A stretch of DNA of 64,000 nt from Nocardiopsis coralli (GCF_014892575.1 NZ_JADBGI010000010.1:124001-188000), one strand, 5' to 3'; positions 32,827 to 41,375 are shown, counted from the stretch's first letter. The notes: generated by a model from the letters alone, not told the origin. Made by a program: numbers and translations.

Positions 32827-34607
32827 CGTTGCGCCTCCCCCACGGGCCGGGGGGCCAGACGGGCGTGCCAGCGCGAGACCCACCCGCGGGCGAGGCGGGC
32901 GTCGGTGCTGTCGGGGGCGTGCACGGCGGTCAGCAGGTCGACGGTCCGGGCCGGGCCGCCGTCGGCCGTGCGGACGGTGAGGGTGGCGGCGGTGGCGGTG
33001 AGGCGGCCGTGTCCGCTGCCTGCCCCCGACCCGAGCGTGTCGGCGGGCACCGTCGCCAGGTCGCGGACCAGGAGGGTGAGGAGTCCGCGCACGGAGTCGT
33101 CGGGTTCGTGCACGTCCAGGACGGCCTCGGCGGTGCCCCCGCAGTGCACGTCGCTGGTGCTCAGGTGCCCGTCGACGGCGTCGCCGAAGAGGGAGTCCAC
33201 GGTCAGGCGGGTGGTGGTCAGGGGTGCTCCGCCGGTGAGCACGGGCGTGCGGCGCAGGCGCACGCGCGAGGGGCGGGGCAGCGCGGTGGCCGGGTCGGTG
33301 TCGCCGCCCCACCAGTGGGCGTGCCAGTGGCGCCACAGGTCGTCGTGGCCACCGAGGGCCTCGCAGGCGTCGCGGCTCAGGCGGGCGGAGAGGCGTTTGA
33401 GGAGGGAGTGGAGGGCGGTGTCGCCCAGGACCGGGACGGGTTCCGGTGCCCCTTCGACGGGCCGGTGGCGGTGGGCGCGGTCGACGGCGCCGGCACGGCC
33501 GGGCGGGGGCGGGTCGGCGATCATGAGCAACCCCGGGCGGACGCGGGTGGGCACCACGGGGTCGTCCGGTTCGCCGACGGCCAGGGTGAGGCGGAGTTCG
33601 TCGCGGGGGCGGCGGTCGGGGGTCTCGCGCGGGAGGCCGTCGGCGAGGTCGGGGCGGTCGGCCGTGCGCAGGGTGCGGGAGAGCGCGTCGGCGAGGGTGA
33701 GTGACCCGTCGGGGAGTCCGCTCTCGCCGTCCGCGCGGCGCTGCGCCCAGGTGCGGGTGTGGTGGGCGAACCACCCTTCGGCGGTGGTGAGGTCGTGGCG
33801 GCGGGCGGCCCAGGAGGTCGCGGCGATCGCTCCGTGGCCGCGGCCGGTGCGCGCGCCGACGTGGAGCCCGGGGCCGCTGCCGTTGGACTCGTCGGGGCCG
33901 GAGGCTTCGGGGCCTTCCGCCCCCTGATGCACGCGCGAGACGTCGGGGCACGTGGGGGCCCGCTGCAGGCCACGGCACTCGCCGTCGGAGCCGGAGGAAC
34001 CGGGGCTGCCGGCCCCCGGGACGGAGCCCGCTCCGTCGTGCCCGGCGGGACCTCGGTCGTGGTCGGGGCCGTCCGGCTCTTCGCGGCCACGATGCAGGCC
34101 GGCCACGCACCCGGTGAGCAGGCCGAGCAAACTCGCCTCACTCCGGGGGTCTGTCACGTGCAGGCGCAGGTGGAGGGTGAACACGGTCCCGGCGGGCAGG
34201 ATCTCGCGCCGCCACAGGTGTCCGGGCAGGGCCGTCCCGGAAGCGGGGTCCACCCGGTTCCCCGCCCGGGACGTGATCGCCGTGGGGACGTCCCCCTCGG
34301 CGTCGTCCAGGTCCAGCGCCCCGGGGGTCCCGGATCCGTCCGGGTCGTCGGCCGCGGAGGTACCGAACAGGGCCCCGGCGGACGCGGTGTCCCCGGTGCG
34401 GGCGATCAGGTCGTGGCGCAGGATCCCCGCCAGGGTGGTGGCGCGCAGGCGCGGGAGCCCTGTGTCCGGGGCGCGGTCCACGGGCAGGTCGGCCCCGGGT
34501 TCGTCGGCGCGCCGGTGCGCGGGGTCGGCCGGTCCGACGTGGGTGTCGGAGAGCAGGACCAGGCGCGCGGCGATCTCCCAGAGCACGGACGGCGGTTCCT
34601 CATTCAC
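32823..34607 (-). CDS. Double RAMP protein (Cas7-2x-like, Csm3-related)
   Basis: 594 residues with two Cas7-type RAMP modules. Module 1 (about 10-300) has LWEIAARLVLLSDTHVGP, LPRLRATTLAGILRHDLIA (RAMP start), DVPTAITSRAGNRVDPASG and LWRREILPAGTVFTLHLRL, and the Gly-rich loop GARTGRGHGAIAA. An insert of about 75 residues, disordered and Gly/Ser/Glu-rich, splits it before that loop. Module 2 (about 330-594) has LTTTRLTVDSLFGDAVDGHLSTSDV and the loop LGSGAGSGHGRLTATA. In type III systems Cas7 subunits bind crRNA and cut target RNA with a conserved Asp. Candidate Asp residues are present but not assigned. It starts at GTG overlapping the csx10-like stop (GTGA). Confidence 0.8.
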   Translation of the reverse strand: MNEEPPSVLWEIAARLVLLSDTHVGPADPAHRRADEPGADLPVDRAPDTGLPRLRATTLAGILRHDLIARTGDTASAGALFGTSAADDPDGSGTPGALDLDDAEGDVPTAITSRAGNRVDPASGTALPGHLWRREILPAGTVFTLHLRLHVTDPRSEASLLGLLTGCVAGLHRGREEPDGPDHDRGPAGHDGAGSVPGAGSPGSSGSDGECRGLQRAPTCPDVSRVHQGAEGPEASGPDESNGSGPGLHVGARTGRGHGAIAATSWAARRHDLTTAEGWFAHHTRTWAQRRADGESGLPDGSLTLADALSRTLRTADRPDLADGLPRETPDRRPRDELRLTLAVGEPDDPVVPTRVRPGLLMIADPPPPGRAGAVDRAHRHRPVEGAPEPVPVLGDTALHSLLKRLSARLSRDACEALGGHDDLWRHWHAHWWGGDTDPATALPRPSRVRLRRTPVLTGGAPLTTTRLTVDSLFGDAVDGHLSTSDVHCGGTAEAVLDVHEPDDSVRGLLTLLVRDLATVPADTLGSGAGSGHGRLTATAATLTVRTADGGPARTVDLLTAVHAPDSTDARLARGWVSRWHARLAPRPVGEAQR

Positions 34608-36526
34608 GGCCGCACACCCCCGCGGGCGCGCAGCAGCCGGGCGGCCTCGGTCAGCCAGGCCAGCAGGTGCGCGCGGCACAGGCGTGCGGCGGCGCGGTGT
34701 TCCCATGCCCGGGCGCGCGCGGACAGCTCCCCCGGCCCGGGCGGGTGCCCATCGGCGAGGTCGAGGTCGACGGCGGCCAGCGCCGCGGCGTAGTCGGGGT
34801 CATTGCCGGGCCGGGGCCGGTGGTCGGCCCACCACGCGAACAGACCGTCCGGATCGGAGGGCAGCGTCAGCCAGGCGCGGGCGGTCACGGGTCCGGTCCG
34901 GGGCTCGCCGGTCGGGCGGGCGCGGTCGAGGGTGCGCAGAGCCTTGGCCGACAGGGCCCGGTCGGCCCCGGACACGGTGCGCGCGAGGTCGGCCAGCGCG
35001 CTGAGCGGGGTGCGGTCCGGGCGGGTGAGCGTGGCGCGCAGGTGTTCCAGGAGACCCGGCGTCAGGGGGGCAAGCCGGTGTGCGCACGCGCGGGCGCAGG
35101 CGCGGGCGTGGGTGTGCACGACCGGGCGCGCGGCGTCCCACAGGAGGGTGTCGTGCAGTGTGCGGAGCGCGGGCCCCCAGTCGGGACCGGGTTCCGGGGC
35201 GGGTGTGGCCACGGTCGTCGCTTCCTCGGCGGTCGCTTGCGCGGCCACCCCCGTGGCACACGTTCCGCTGACGGGGATTCCCGTGGTTCCCGGGTCGGGT
35301 GTCCTTGCGTCGGCGGCCGCCGCGGGCATCCCGGCGCGGGACGTAGGGCCGGCGGAGGGGTCCGTGCCGCCCGGGACCGCCCCCGCGACGGGCGCGGCGA
35401 CCGGTGGCAGGGGTGCGGGTTCCTCCGGGGGTGGTGGGAGCAGCATGAACTGTCCGTATCCGTCGACGGCGCGTTCGCCCAGGTGGTGGGCTTCCAGTGC
35501 CCGGACCTGAGAGGTGGACAGGCCCCCGCGGGTGCACAGTCGCACCACCGACCCGGGGGCGGCGGCCCAGCGTTGGGCCATGGGGCCGTGGTACCCGCGG
35601 TGGTAGGCGCCCACGAGCTCCGGTTCGACGTGGGAGGTGACGGGCTCGACCCCGGCGTCGGGCAGGGTGCGCCTGCACAGGTCCACGGCCTCGGAGACCA
35701 GGGAACGCGGCGAGGGACCGCCGTGTGCGCCCACGACCAGAGCCGGGGAGAGCAGGAGGAGGTCGACGGTGCCGCCGGCGGGCACGGAACGGTCCGGCCA
35801 CGGGCAGCGGGCGCGGTCGGGGGAGAGAGGACGCGCGGGGTCGGCCGGTTCCACGCGGACCCCGCCATGCGCGCGGGTCCCGCCGGAGCCCAGCGTGAGG
35901 GTCCCGTCGGCGCGGGCGAGGGTGTCGAGCACGTCGTGGGCGAGGGACTCCACGGCGCCCTCGTCCGGCCCGCGCAGATGCCAGCGGGCCTCGAAGACCT
36001 GGCCGGCGTCGAGGGCGGTGGTGTGGAACGGGCCGCCGGGCGTCTGCGTTCCGGGGCGGGCCAGGAAGCGTTCGGCGGTGGTGCGCACGCGGGCGCGCAG
36101 GAGGCGGTCGGGGGTGAGGGGGTCGCGGACCGCCTTGTAGGGCACGGACGGATCGGTGGGGCCGAAGACGTCGACGAGGGTCGTGCCGTCCTTGCCCGGG
36201 GTGTAGAGGTTGGCCGGCGCCGGGTGGGCCACGCGCACGGTGCCGGTGTCGGGGTGGGGTGTGCCGTCCTCGGTCTCCCCCGGCTCCAGTCGCGGGTGGG
36301 CGGGCGCGAAGCGGAGCCGGTCCCCGCGGGCGACCAACGTGTGGAGCGCGTCGTGGCGGCCGGCGTTCTGCAGGGCGGCGGCGAGCATGCCGCGCTGGGC
36401 CCGCCCGGGCAGGGCCGGGTCGGTGTCCACGTGGAGCGGGTCCCGGCGGGTGCGTACGGCCACGGTGTCGGTGAGCACGTACCTGAGGGGGAGGTAGGCG
36501 CTCACCGGGGGTTCGGAGGGTCTCAC
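34604..36526 (-). CDS. csx10: Csx10-like (Cas5-type) RAMP with helical Cas11-like C-terminus
   Basis: 640 residues. The N-terminal RAMP is YLPLRYVLTDTVAVRT and DTDPALPGRAQRGMLAAAL, then the Gly-rich loop LGSGGTRAHGGVRVEP near residue 200, followed by a second ferredoxin-like part up to about 375 (GERAVDGYGQFMLLPPP). A Pro/Ala/Thr-rich linker of about 80 residues leads to an Arg/Ala/Leu-rich all-helical domain (about 455-640) of the size and character of Cas11/Csm2 small subunits. In type III-Dv, Cas7, Cas5 and Cas11 are fused in one chain; here Cas5+Cas11 would be one gene and a Cas7 the gene before it (inference). GTG start, GTGA overlap with the upstream gene. Confidence 0.72.
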   Translation of the reverse strand: MRPSEPPVSAYLPLRYVLTDTVAVRTRRDPLHVDTDPALPGRAQRGMLAAALQNAGRHDALHTLVARGDRLRFAPAHPRLEPGETEDGTPHPDTGTVRVAHPAPANLYTPGKDGTTLVDVFGPTDPSVPYKAVRDPLTPDRLLRARVRTTAERFLARPGTQTPGGPFHTTALDAGQVFEARWHLRGPDEGAVESLAHDVLDTLARADGTLTLGSGGTRAHGGVRVEPADPARPLSPDRARCPWPDRSVPAGGTVDLLLLSPALVVGAHGGPSPRSLVSEAVDLCRRTLPDAGVEPVTSHVEPELVGAYHRGYHGPMAQRWAAAPGSVVRLCTRGGLSTSQVRALEAHHLGERAVDGYGQFMLLPPPPEEPAPLPPVAAPVAGAVPGGTDPSAGPTSRAGMPAAAADARTPDPGTTGIPVSGTCATGVAAQATAEEATTVATPAPEPGPDWGPALRTLHDTLLWDAARPVVHTHARACARACAHRLAPLTPGLLEHLRATLTRPDRTPLSALADLARTVSGADRALSAKALRTLDRARPTGEPRTGPVTARAWLTLPSDPDGLFAWWADHRPRPGNDPDYAAALAAVDLDLADGHPPGPGELSARARAWEHRAAARLCRAHLLAWLTEAARLLRARGGVRP

Positions 36527-37221
36527 GTGTACACCTGTTCCCCGTCGGGGCCGGTTCCTCTCCCGGGGCCTTCCTCCTTCCCCGGTGGCGAGGCGAGGGC
36601 GAGGGTGGTCGCGTCGGCGTCGGGGGTGTCCGGTCCGGCCAGGCGGACCTCGACCCGGCCGCGTCCCCGCCGGGTGCGGGCGCCGATGCGGTCGGTGGCG
36701 AGACAGGCGCGGGCGAGGAGGAGCCAGTGCTCCGGGGACGGTGTGCGTGCCCAGGTGAGCGGGGCGGTCAGGGTCGTGCCGGGCAGGAGGGCGCGGTGGT
36801 TGCGCAGGCGTCCGGGTTCGGGGGCGCCGTCCGTGCCGACGGCGGTACCGGCCTCGACGACGGTGCGGGCCCGGGTCAGGGCGCGGCGCAGGGTGGCACG
36901 TTCCGGTGCGGCCCGGCCGGCGAGAGCCCGCGCCACGACCTCGCGTGTCTGCGGGTCGGCGCCGGCGTGGCCCAGGCGCAGGATGCGGTCGGGGCCGTGG
37001 GATCCGGGTCGGCCGAAGAGCTCGTCGACCGCCCACGCCAGGTCGGGGGTGAGCACGAGCGCGGCCTGCGCACCCTCGCGCAGGCACGCGGCGAGGCGGT
37101 GCCTGGGTAGGTGGGGCAGGCCGTGCTCGTCGGTGGCGACGCCGGGGTCGCTGCCCCCGTCGGCCCCGGGGAACAGGGCCGGGGAGGCGAGGCGGACGAC
37201 GACGCGGTCCGGTGCGTTCAC
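36523..37221 (-). CDS. Small RAMP protein (Cas7-like)
   Basis: 232 residues, single RAMP module. It starts DRVVVRLASPALFPGADGG, then has HLPRHRLAACLREGA (the usual RAMP start helix, here without the canonical G-x-S-L-R-G), LRNHRALLPGTTLTAPLTW, and near the C-terminus the Gly/Arg loop [26 protein letters not shown] 37221 follows GGGAAGG; the frame upstream is low-complexity and excluded. It opens the tightly overlapping run of five cas genes, 400 bases downstream of cas10. Assignment as the Cas7 neighbour of the Cas5/Cas11 protein is inferred from order and fold. Confidence 0.68.
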   Translation of the reverse strand: MNAPDRVVVRLASPALFPGADGGSDPGVATDEHGLPHLPRHRLAACLREGAQAALVLTPDLAWAVDELFGRPGSHGPDRILRLGHAGADPQTREVVARALAGRAAPERATLRRALTRARTVVEAGTAVGTDGAPEPGRLRNHRALLPGTTLTAPLTWARTPSPEHWLLLARACLATDRIGARTRRGRGRVEVRLAGPDTPDADATTLALASPPGKEEGPGRGTGPDGEQVYT

Positions 37222-37621
37222 CCGCGGCCTTCCCGGACGCACGCGCGCAACACATGAGCTCGACCGCCCCGCAAGCGCCCGTGCGCGGGCGCGCGGGACG
37301 CGCACAGCACGTGAAACGTGCGGGGTACACCTCCCGGCGCGCGGAACCCGCCGCGAACGCAGGGGACGTGGCGGTTGGGCACGCCGACCCGGCCGACCGT
37401 CAGGGAAACCTCCGTCGGCACGTGGAACACACAAAGCGCGTGAGGCACCCGACGCACGCGAGCGGGCACGCGCCGACGGTGCCCCTGCACACACAACGCA
37501 CGGAGCACGCGGGACGCCCGGGCCACGCCGAGCGTGGGAGACACGTCAGGCGCGCTCGGCGCACGTGCGGGCCGCCGCTGCCCCGTGGGGAGGCCCCGGC
37601 GGGCTCCGTGTGGACGTGGCG
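37222..37621. other. Non-coding gap inside the cas operon
   Basis: 400 bases between cas10 and the small RAMP gene, with no ribosome-binding site before any open frame. It contains the perfect inverted repeat GCACGTgaaACGTGC (37307-37321) and several GTGTGTTCCACGTGCC-like and CACGTG-containing segments spaced irregularly. A second promoter or regulatory region for the downstream five genes is plausible. Confidence 0.45.
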
Positions 37622-39457
37622 TCACGGTGCTGGACCTCCGGACGTCGGGGTCGGGCAAGCAGGACCACCGGCCCCTGTCCGCCCCAGTGGTTGGGGCCGG
37701 TGGGGATCGAGGGCCGCGGCGAGACCGGGGTCCAGATGGAGGTCCATGACCTCCACGGCGTCGAGCAGGCCGCCGGGGGTCCAGCCCCGGGGCAGGTCGA
37801 CGGCGCGTCCGGTCGCGCGCTCGCGGCGCAGGAGTTCGGGTTCCGGATCGGCACCCGATTCCAGGAGAGGTACGAGGGTCGAGTGCAGCCATCCCCGCTC
37901 GCGCGGGGCGCCGCCGGGCAGGAGGGAACCGGGGGCGTGCGCGCCGAGGTGGCTGTCGAGGAAGACGCGCAGCTCGTGTCCGGTCAGGGGCAGGGTGCCA
38001 CGCCGGTCGAGCCGTTCCAGGGCGCGTTCGACCCCGTCGCTTCGGGTGGCCCAGGCGACCACGTGGTCGTCGCTCTCCCCCTCCGGACGCGCGACCCGCC
38101 GGGCCTTGGCACGGGAACACAGGGCCTCGCACACGTCGTAACCGAGGGAGAGCGGCGCGCCCACGGGTTGGATCGCCAGGCCCACCCCGACGGTCGGGAC
38201 GCACGTCGTGTTCGCACCGTGCACGGAACGGCGGGGGCCGCGGCCGTCGTGGTCCAGCGCCCGGTGCAGCGCGACACGTGGGTCGGCGGGGTCGGCGATG
38301 CGCTCGGGGTCGGCGTCCAGCCAGTCCAACGCGTACCGAACCAGGGGCAACGCCAGACGCGCGTCGCACACGAGGGTGAGGTCGTCGCCGGCCACCACGA
38401 TCGGCCGGAGGGGAAGGCTCACCGTTCCGTGGAGATCACGGTCGGGGTGGTCGGTGCTCCGGTCGGCACCCGGGGCCAACGTGACCGCACCACCCGGGCC
38501 GACCCCGGGCACCACGGCGTGGGAACCGGGTTCGGTGCGCACGGTCGCCGCAACCGCCCGCACCAGGGCGCGGGCCAACCCTTCCGTGAGCCCGGCGATC
38601 CGGCGCGACAGTTCGCGTTGGGCCAGCGCACCGGAACCGGGCACCTGCGGGTCGGCCACACGCTCGCGGTACTCCCCCAGCAGCACACCGAGCCCGTTGA
38701 CGTCGATGTGCGCCACGGCGATCCGGCTCAGCTCCCCGTGTTCTCTGCCGAGGCGGTCGGTCTCCTTGGGCAGTGCAAGGCGGGGTCCGGAACGCGGCGC
38801 GTGGGGCTCCGGGTCCAGCCAGGCGCGTTCCTGCTGCCGGTGCCAGCGCCGCCCCACCCCGCGGGCGCGGGCGACGTCGGCGGAGACCCGTTCGGGAACC
38901 TTGTCGCCGCCCCCGCCGGCCCCGGCACTCCGGCTGGCGTCGACGACCTCGGCGGGCGCACCGCTGACCGCGCACTCGGCGGTGATGCCGTACCCGTGGG
39001 CCGGAACGTGCAGCGTGGACATGTGGCCCCGGGCCTCGCGCAACCGTTGCGGCAGCAGGGCCAGCGCCTCGTCCACGGTCTCGCCCGGACCGTAGGGCAC
39101 GTGCGCCACGATCGGCGTCAGCCCGCCGGCACGGTCCCGCAGGTGGCGGGTGTAGCGGGCGGTGAAGAGCCGCGCCGCCCCGCGATCGGCGAAGACCCCG
39201 GTGAACGCACCCCCCGCGTCGCGCAGCACCAGGCAGTCGTCGGGGACCAGGTCGGCGATCCCGTGCTCGGCGTCGCCGGAGTCGGTGAGTTCGGCGACGA
39301 GCGCGGCCCGCCCCACGGCGTCGAGGATGCGGCGCCCGCCGAACACGAACGCCTGGATCCCGCGCAGGTCCACACCGACGACCACACCGGAGACCGGCGG
39401 AACGGAAGGGGGACCGTCCGCGCCGGGGCAGGGCCGGTGCTGCTGGAGGGGGGTCAC
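37622..39457 (-). CDS. cas10: Cas10-like large subunit, HD-less
   Basis: 611 residues. It begins directly with the first palm domain: GVVVGVDLRGIQAFVFGGRR then ILDAVGRAALVAEL (residues 24-56), with no N-terminal HD nuclease domain. The second palm has IAVAHIDVNGLGVLLGEYRE (D252, N254) and the cyclase motif VVAGDDLTLV, AGDD at 356-359 in place of GGDD, keeping both aspartates. A helical C-terminus of about 200 residues completes the protein. The palm-2 cyclase of Cas10 makes cyclic oligoadenylates from ATP upon target RNA binding, consistent with the CARF nuclease 10 kb away. GTG 39457 follows GAGGAGG; two TGTCCGAGAG motifs lie upstream. Confidence 0.85.
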   Translation of the reverse strand: MTPLQQHRPCPGADGPPSVPPVSGVVVGVDLRGIQAFVFGGRRILDAVGRAALVAELTDSGDAEHGIADLVPDDCLVLRDAGGAFTGVFADRGAARLFTARYTRHLRDRAGGLTPIVAHVPYGPGETVDEALALLPQRLREARGHMSTLHVPAHGYGITAECAVSGAPAEVVDASRSAGAGGGGDKVPERVSADVARARGVGRRWHRQQERAWLDPEPHAPRSGPRLALPKETDRLGREHGELSRIAVAHIDVNGLGVLLGEYRERVADPQVPGSGALAQRELSRRIAGLTEGLARALVRAVAATVRTEPGSHAVVPGVGPGGAVTLAPGADRSTDHPDRDLHGTVSLPLRPIVVAGDDLTLVCDARLALPLVRYALDWLDADPERIADPADPRVALHRALDHDGRGPRRSVHGANTTCVPTVGVGLAIQPVGAPLSLGYDVCEALCSRAKARRVARPEGESDDHVVAWATRSDGVERALERLDRRGTLPLTGHELRVFLDSHLGAHAPGSLLPGGAPRERGWLHSTLVPLLESGADPEPELLRRERATGRAVDLPRGWTPGGLLDAVEVMDLHLDPGLAAALDPHRPQPLGRTGAGGPACPTPTSGGPAP

Positions 39458-39533
39458 CGGTGGCGGCCTCCTCGTCGGCGGGGTCAGGGCGGGGACGCGA
39501 CGGCCGGCGCCCGTGGCGGACGGTCCCGGTGTC

Positions 39534-39567
39534 CTCTCTCGGACAGCCGTTTCCCTCTCTCGGACAG
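39534..39567 (-). promoter_or_regulatory. Two tandem CTGTCCGAGAGAG motifs upstream of cas10
   Basis: Identical 13-bp copies at 39534-39546 and 39555-39567 (minus strand), 21 bases apart, i.e. two helical turns. The nearer one is 76 bases before the GTG at 39457. Same-face spacing suggests cooperative binding of a regulator. Confidence 0.6.
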
Positions 39568-39877
39568 TCGCACGGTCCGACGGGTCGCACGACCGGACGG
39601 AGGTCGCGTCGCGGGCCACGGTAACCAAGCGCCCGGTCGCCGGGTGCGGGCGCCCACCCGTGTTCCGAGCGCGAAGCGTCCGGCTCGCAGGCGGACGCCG
39701 GGGGACCCCGACCCGCTCTCCCGGACTCTCTGCCCCACCCCGGCGCCTCCTGCCCGCCCCGAGCGAACCCGCCCCGGAAGAGGAAACCGGGAACGCGGGG
39801 GGGTGGACGCCGCACGGCTCACGCCATGCTCCCCCGCTCCCGCGCACCGCAGCCCGGGGTCCTTCACCCGCCGGGGC

Positions 39878-39890
39878 AGCTGTCCGAGAG
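39878..39890 (+). promoter_or_regulatory. CTGTCCGAGAGAG motif upstream of the small Pro-rich ORF
   Basis: A 13/13 match to the two cas10 copies, here on the plus strand, 36 bases before the ATG at 39927. The overlapping CCGAG-agag-CTCGG is an inverted repeat. Confidence 0.55.
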
Positions 39891-39926
39891 AGCTCGGTAC
39901 ACGGCCCCCGGTAGGAAGGCTCACGC

Positions 39927-40199
39927 ATGCCCACCTCGCGCCCCGGAACCCCCGGCCCCCCGGGCTCTCCCGGCCCTCCGGCCCCTTCCGGACGCCCTGC
40001 CTCGGCCCAGGCCCCGCCCTCCGCCCCGCCCTCCGCCGCGTCCTCCGCCGCGTCCTCGGCGTCCGCACCGAAACCCCCGCCGCCCCGTCCACCGCTCCGG
40101 CCGCACGACCTGGCACCGCATCTGCGCGGCCTGGCCCGGTCGCTGCGGTCGCGTTCCGGCTCTGCCCCGTCCGCACGGCCCGTGGCGCCTCCCCCGTGA
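39927..40199 (+). CDS. Possible small Pro/Ser/Ala-rich protein
   Basis: 90 residues. The first 55 are mainly Pro, Ala, Ser and Gly (collagen- or linker-like). The last 35 are basic and may form a short helix (LRPHDLAPHLRGLARSLRSRSG). The composition alone would suggest a spurious frame. In its favour are the strong AGGAAGG site seven bases before the ATG and the exact regulatory motif 36 bases upstream that it shares with cas10. It is on the opposite strand from the cas genes. No function can be proposed. Confidence 0.4.
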   Translation: MPTSRPGTPGPPGSPGPPAPSGRPASAQAPPSAPPSAASSAASSASAPKPPPPRPPLRPHDLAPHLRGLARSLRSRSGSAPSARPVAPPP

Positions 40200-40362
40200 C
40201 CACCTGCCGCGCACACGCGGACCGGCCGACCTTCCGGGCCCGTGCCCAGAGGTCGACCGGCCGCGCCCCGGTCCCCGCCCGCCGTCCTCGAGCGGCGCCC
40301 GGTGGTCGTCCGGGCTCCAGCGCCTCCAGCGGCCCCGAAGGCCCCGGAAGCCCGGTGGCCGT

Positions 40363-41310
40363 TCAGTCGAAGAGCGCCCCCTCGAACTCGCCGGTCTCGG
40401 CCACGGAGGGCCGACGGGGTTCGTGCATCCGCGGGGCGGAACGCCGGGACGTGCGCCTCCCCTCGCGCCGGGAGCGCCGTGCCGCGGGCCGGTCACCCTG
40501 GCGCGGTTCGGTGACGGTGTCCACACGTACCGCCCCGAACCCCTGCGCCGTGTACTTGCCGACGCCGGTCAGCTCCACCAGTTCCAGGAGCGCAGCGAAG
40601 GCGCGGGCGTGCCGCGGGTCGCCGCCGAGGAGCTCGAGCCGCATCCCGCCCTGCCACCCGAGCACGGAACGGTTGTCGGCGTGGTGGTGTTCGCCGAGCC
40701 GGATCTCCTCTCCCGGCAGGGGGCTGCGCCGCAGTTGCGCCATACCGCCGAGCACCAGGTCGAGCCAGGGGTCGGCCAGCTCGTGCGGGGCGAAGCGGGC
40801 GACCGCGCCGACCGCGCCGCTCCCGCCGACGATGCCGCCCCCGGAACGGTGCACGGCTCCGAAGAGCCGCCGCGGGTTGGGCCACACGTGCGGGATCCGG
40901 TCGCCGGTCGCGTCGCGGGTGGTGGTGACGACGGGGGTGTGGCTGCGCAGGTCGGCCGCGCGCAGGGCGTGCAGGGGGCCTTCGTCGGAGAGCAGGGTGG
41001 CGTAGTCGGTGTCGAAGGTGCGGGTGACCGACAGCGGTTCCATGACGTGGTCGCCGATGCGCTGGCCGGTGCCGATGAGTTCGCACGGGTCCAGCGGTGG
41101 GGGCGCGTCGTCCAGCCAGGTGAGGGTCCAGTGGTGGAGGCGGTCGCCGAGGGGGACGGGCCAGCCGTGCATCGCCCATTTCTTGGCGCCGGAGTGTTCG
41201 TCGGGGGGTTGGGGCCACCAGGTGTTGAGCAGGCCGTGGCAGTCCTCGGGCCGGACGGGCCGGGCGGTGTCGGCCCGGTCGCACAGGATCAGGGTCCACC
41301 GTCGTGGCAC
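40363..41310 (-). CDS. cas6: Cas6-like crRNA-processing RAMP endoribonuclease
   Basis: 315 residues. Two ferredoxin-like halves end in the classical Cas6 Gly-rich loop LTGVGKYTAQGFGAVRVDTV (about residues 245-264). Before it are GWQGGMRLELLGGDPRHARAFAALLELVE and, in the first half, HHWTLTWLDDAPPPLDPC. A basic, Arg-rich disordered tail of about 45 residues follows. Cas6 cuts the pre-crRNA repeat; His residues in the first half (for example HGWPVPLGDRLHHW) could supply the catalytic base but this is not assigned. The GTG at 41310 has GAGGAAG 8 bases upstream. It has its own leader with a TGTCCGAGAG motif and an 18-bp palindrome. Confidence 0.75.
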   Translation of the reverse strand: MPRRWTLILCDRADTARPVRPEDCHGLLNTWWPQPPDEHSGAKKWAMHGWPVPLGDRLHHWTLTWLDDAPPPLDPCELIGTGQRIGDHVMEPLSVTRTFDTDYATLLSDEGPLHALRAADLRSHTPVVTTTRDATGDRIPHVWPNPRRLFGAVHRSGGGIVGGSGAVGAVARFAPHELADPWLDLVLGGMAQLRRSPLPGEEIRLGEHHHADNRSVLGWQGGMRLELLGGDPRHARAFAALLELVELTGVGKYTAQGFGAVRVDTVTEPRQGDRPAARRSRREGRRTSRRSAPRMHEPRRPSVAETGEFEGALFD

Positions 41311-41357
41311 GGTCACCACTTCCTCGTCGCGCGATCGTGGCGGCGGGGTCTCCGCCG

Positions 41358-41375
41358 TCCTCGGTTCACCGAGGA
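41358..41375. promoter_or_regulatory. Palindrome in the cas6 leader
   Basis: TCCTCGGTTCACCGAGGA: 8-bp perfect arms around TC, 47 bases upstream of the cas6 start and next to the motif at 41378-41390. Confidence 0.4.

Larger units (their letters stand above)
39458..40362. other. Region between cas10 and cas6
   Basis: 905 bases. It holds two tandem motif copies (39534-39567) in the cas10 leader, one plus-strand copy (39878-39890) before a small possible gene (39927-40199), and otherwise no recognised feature. No repeat-spacer array is present. Confidence 0.5.

Noticed and set aside
39484-40203. Minus-strand frame of 239 codons between cas10 and cas6
   Set aside because: Arg/Gly-rich sequence without any recognisable fold or start signal. 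It contains the operator motifs in its body.
34667-41005. Uninterrupted plus-strand frame of 2112 codons
   Set aside because: It lies antisense to five cas genes. High G/C third positions remove stop codons on the opposite strand. It has no ribosome-binding site, no domain pattern, and a composition of Arg/Gly/Ala/Val noise.
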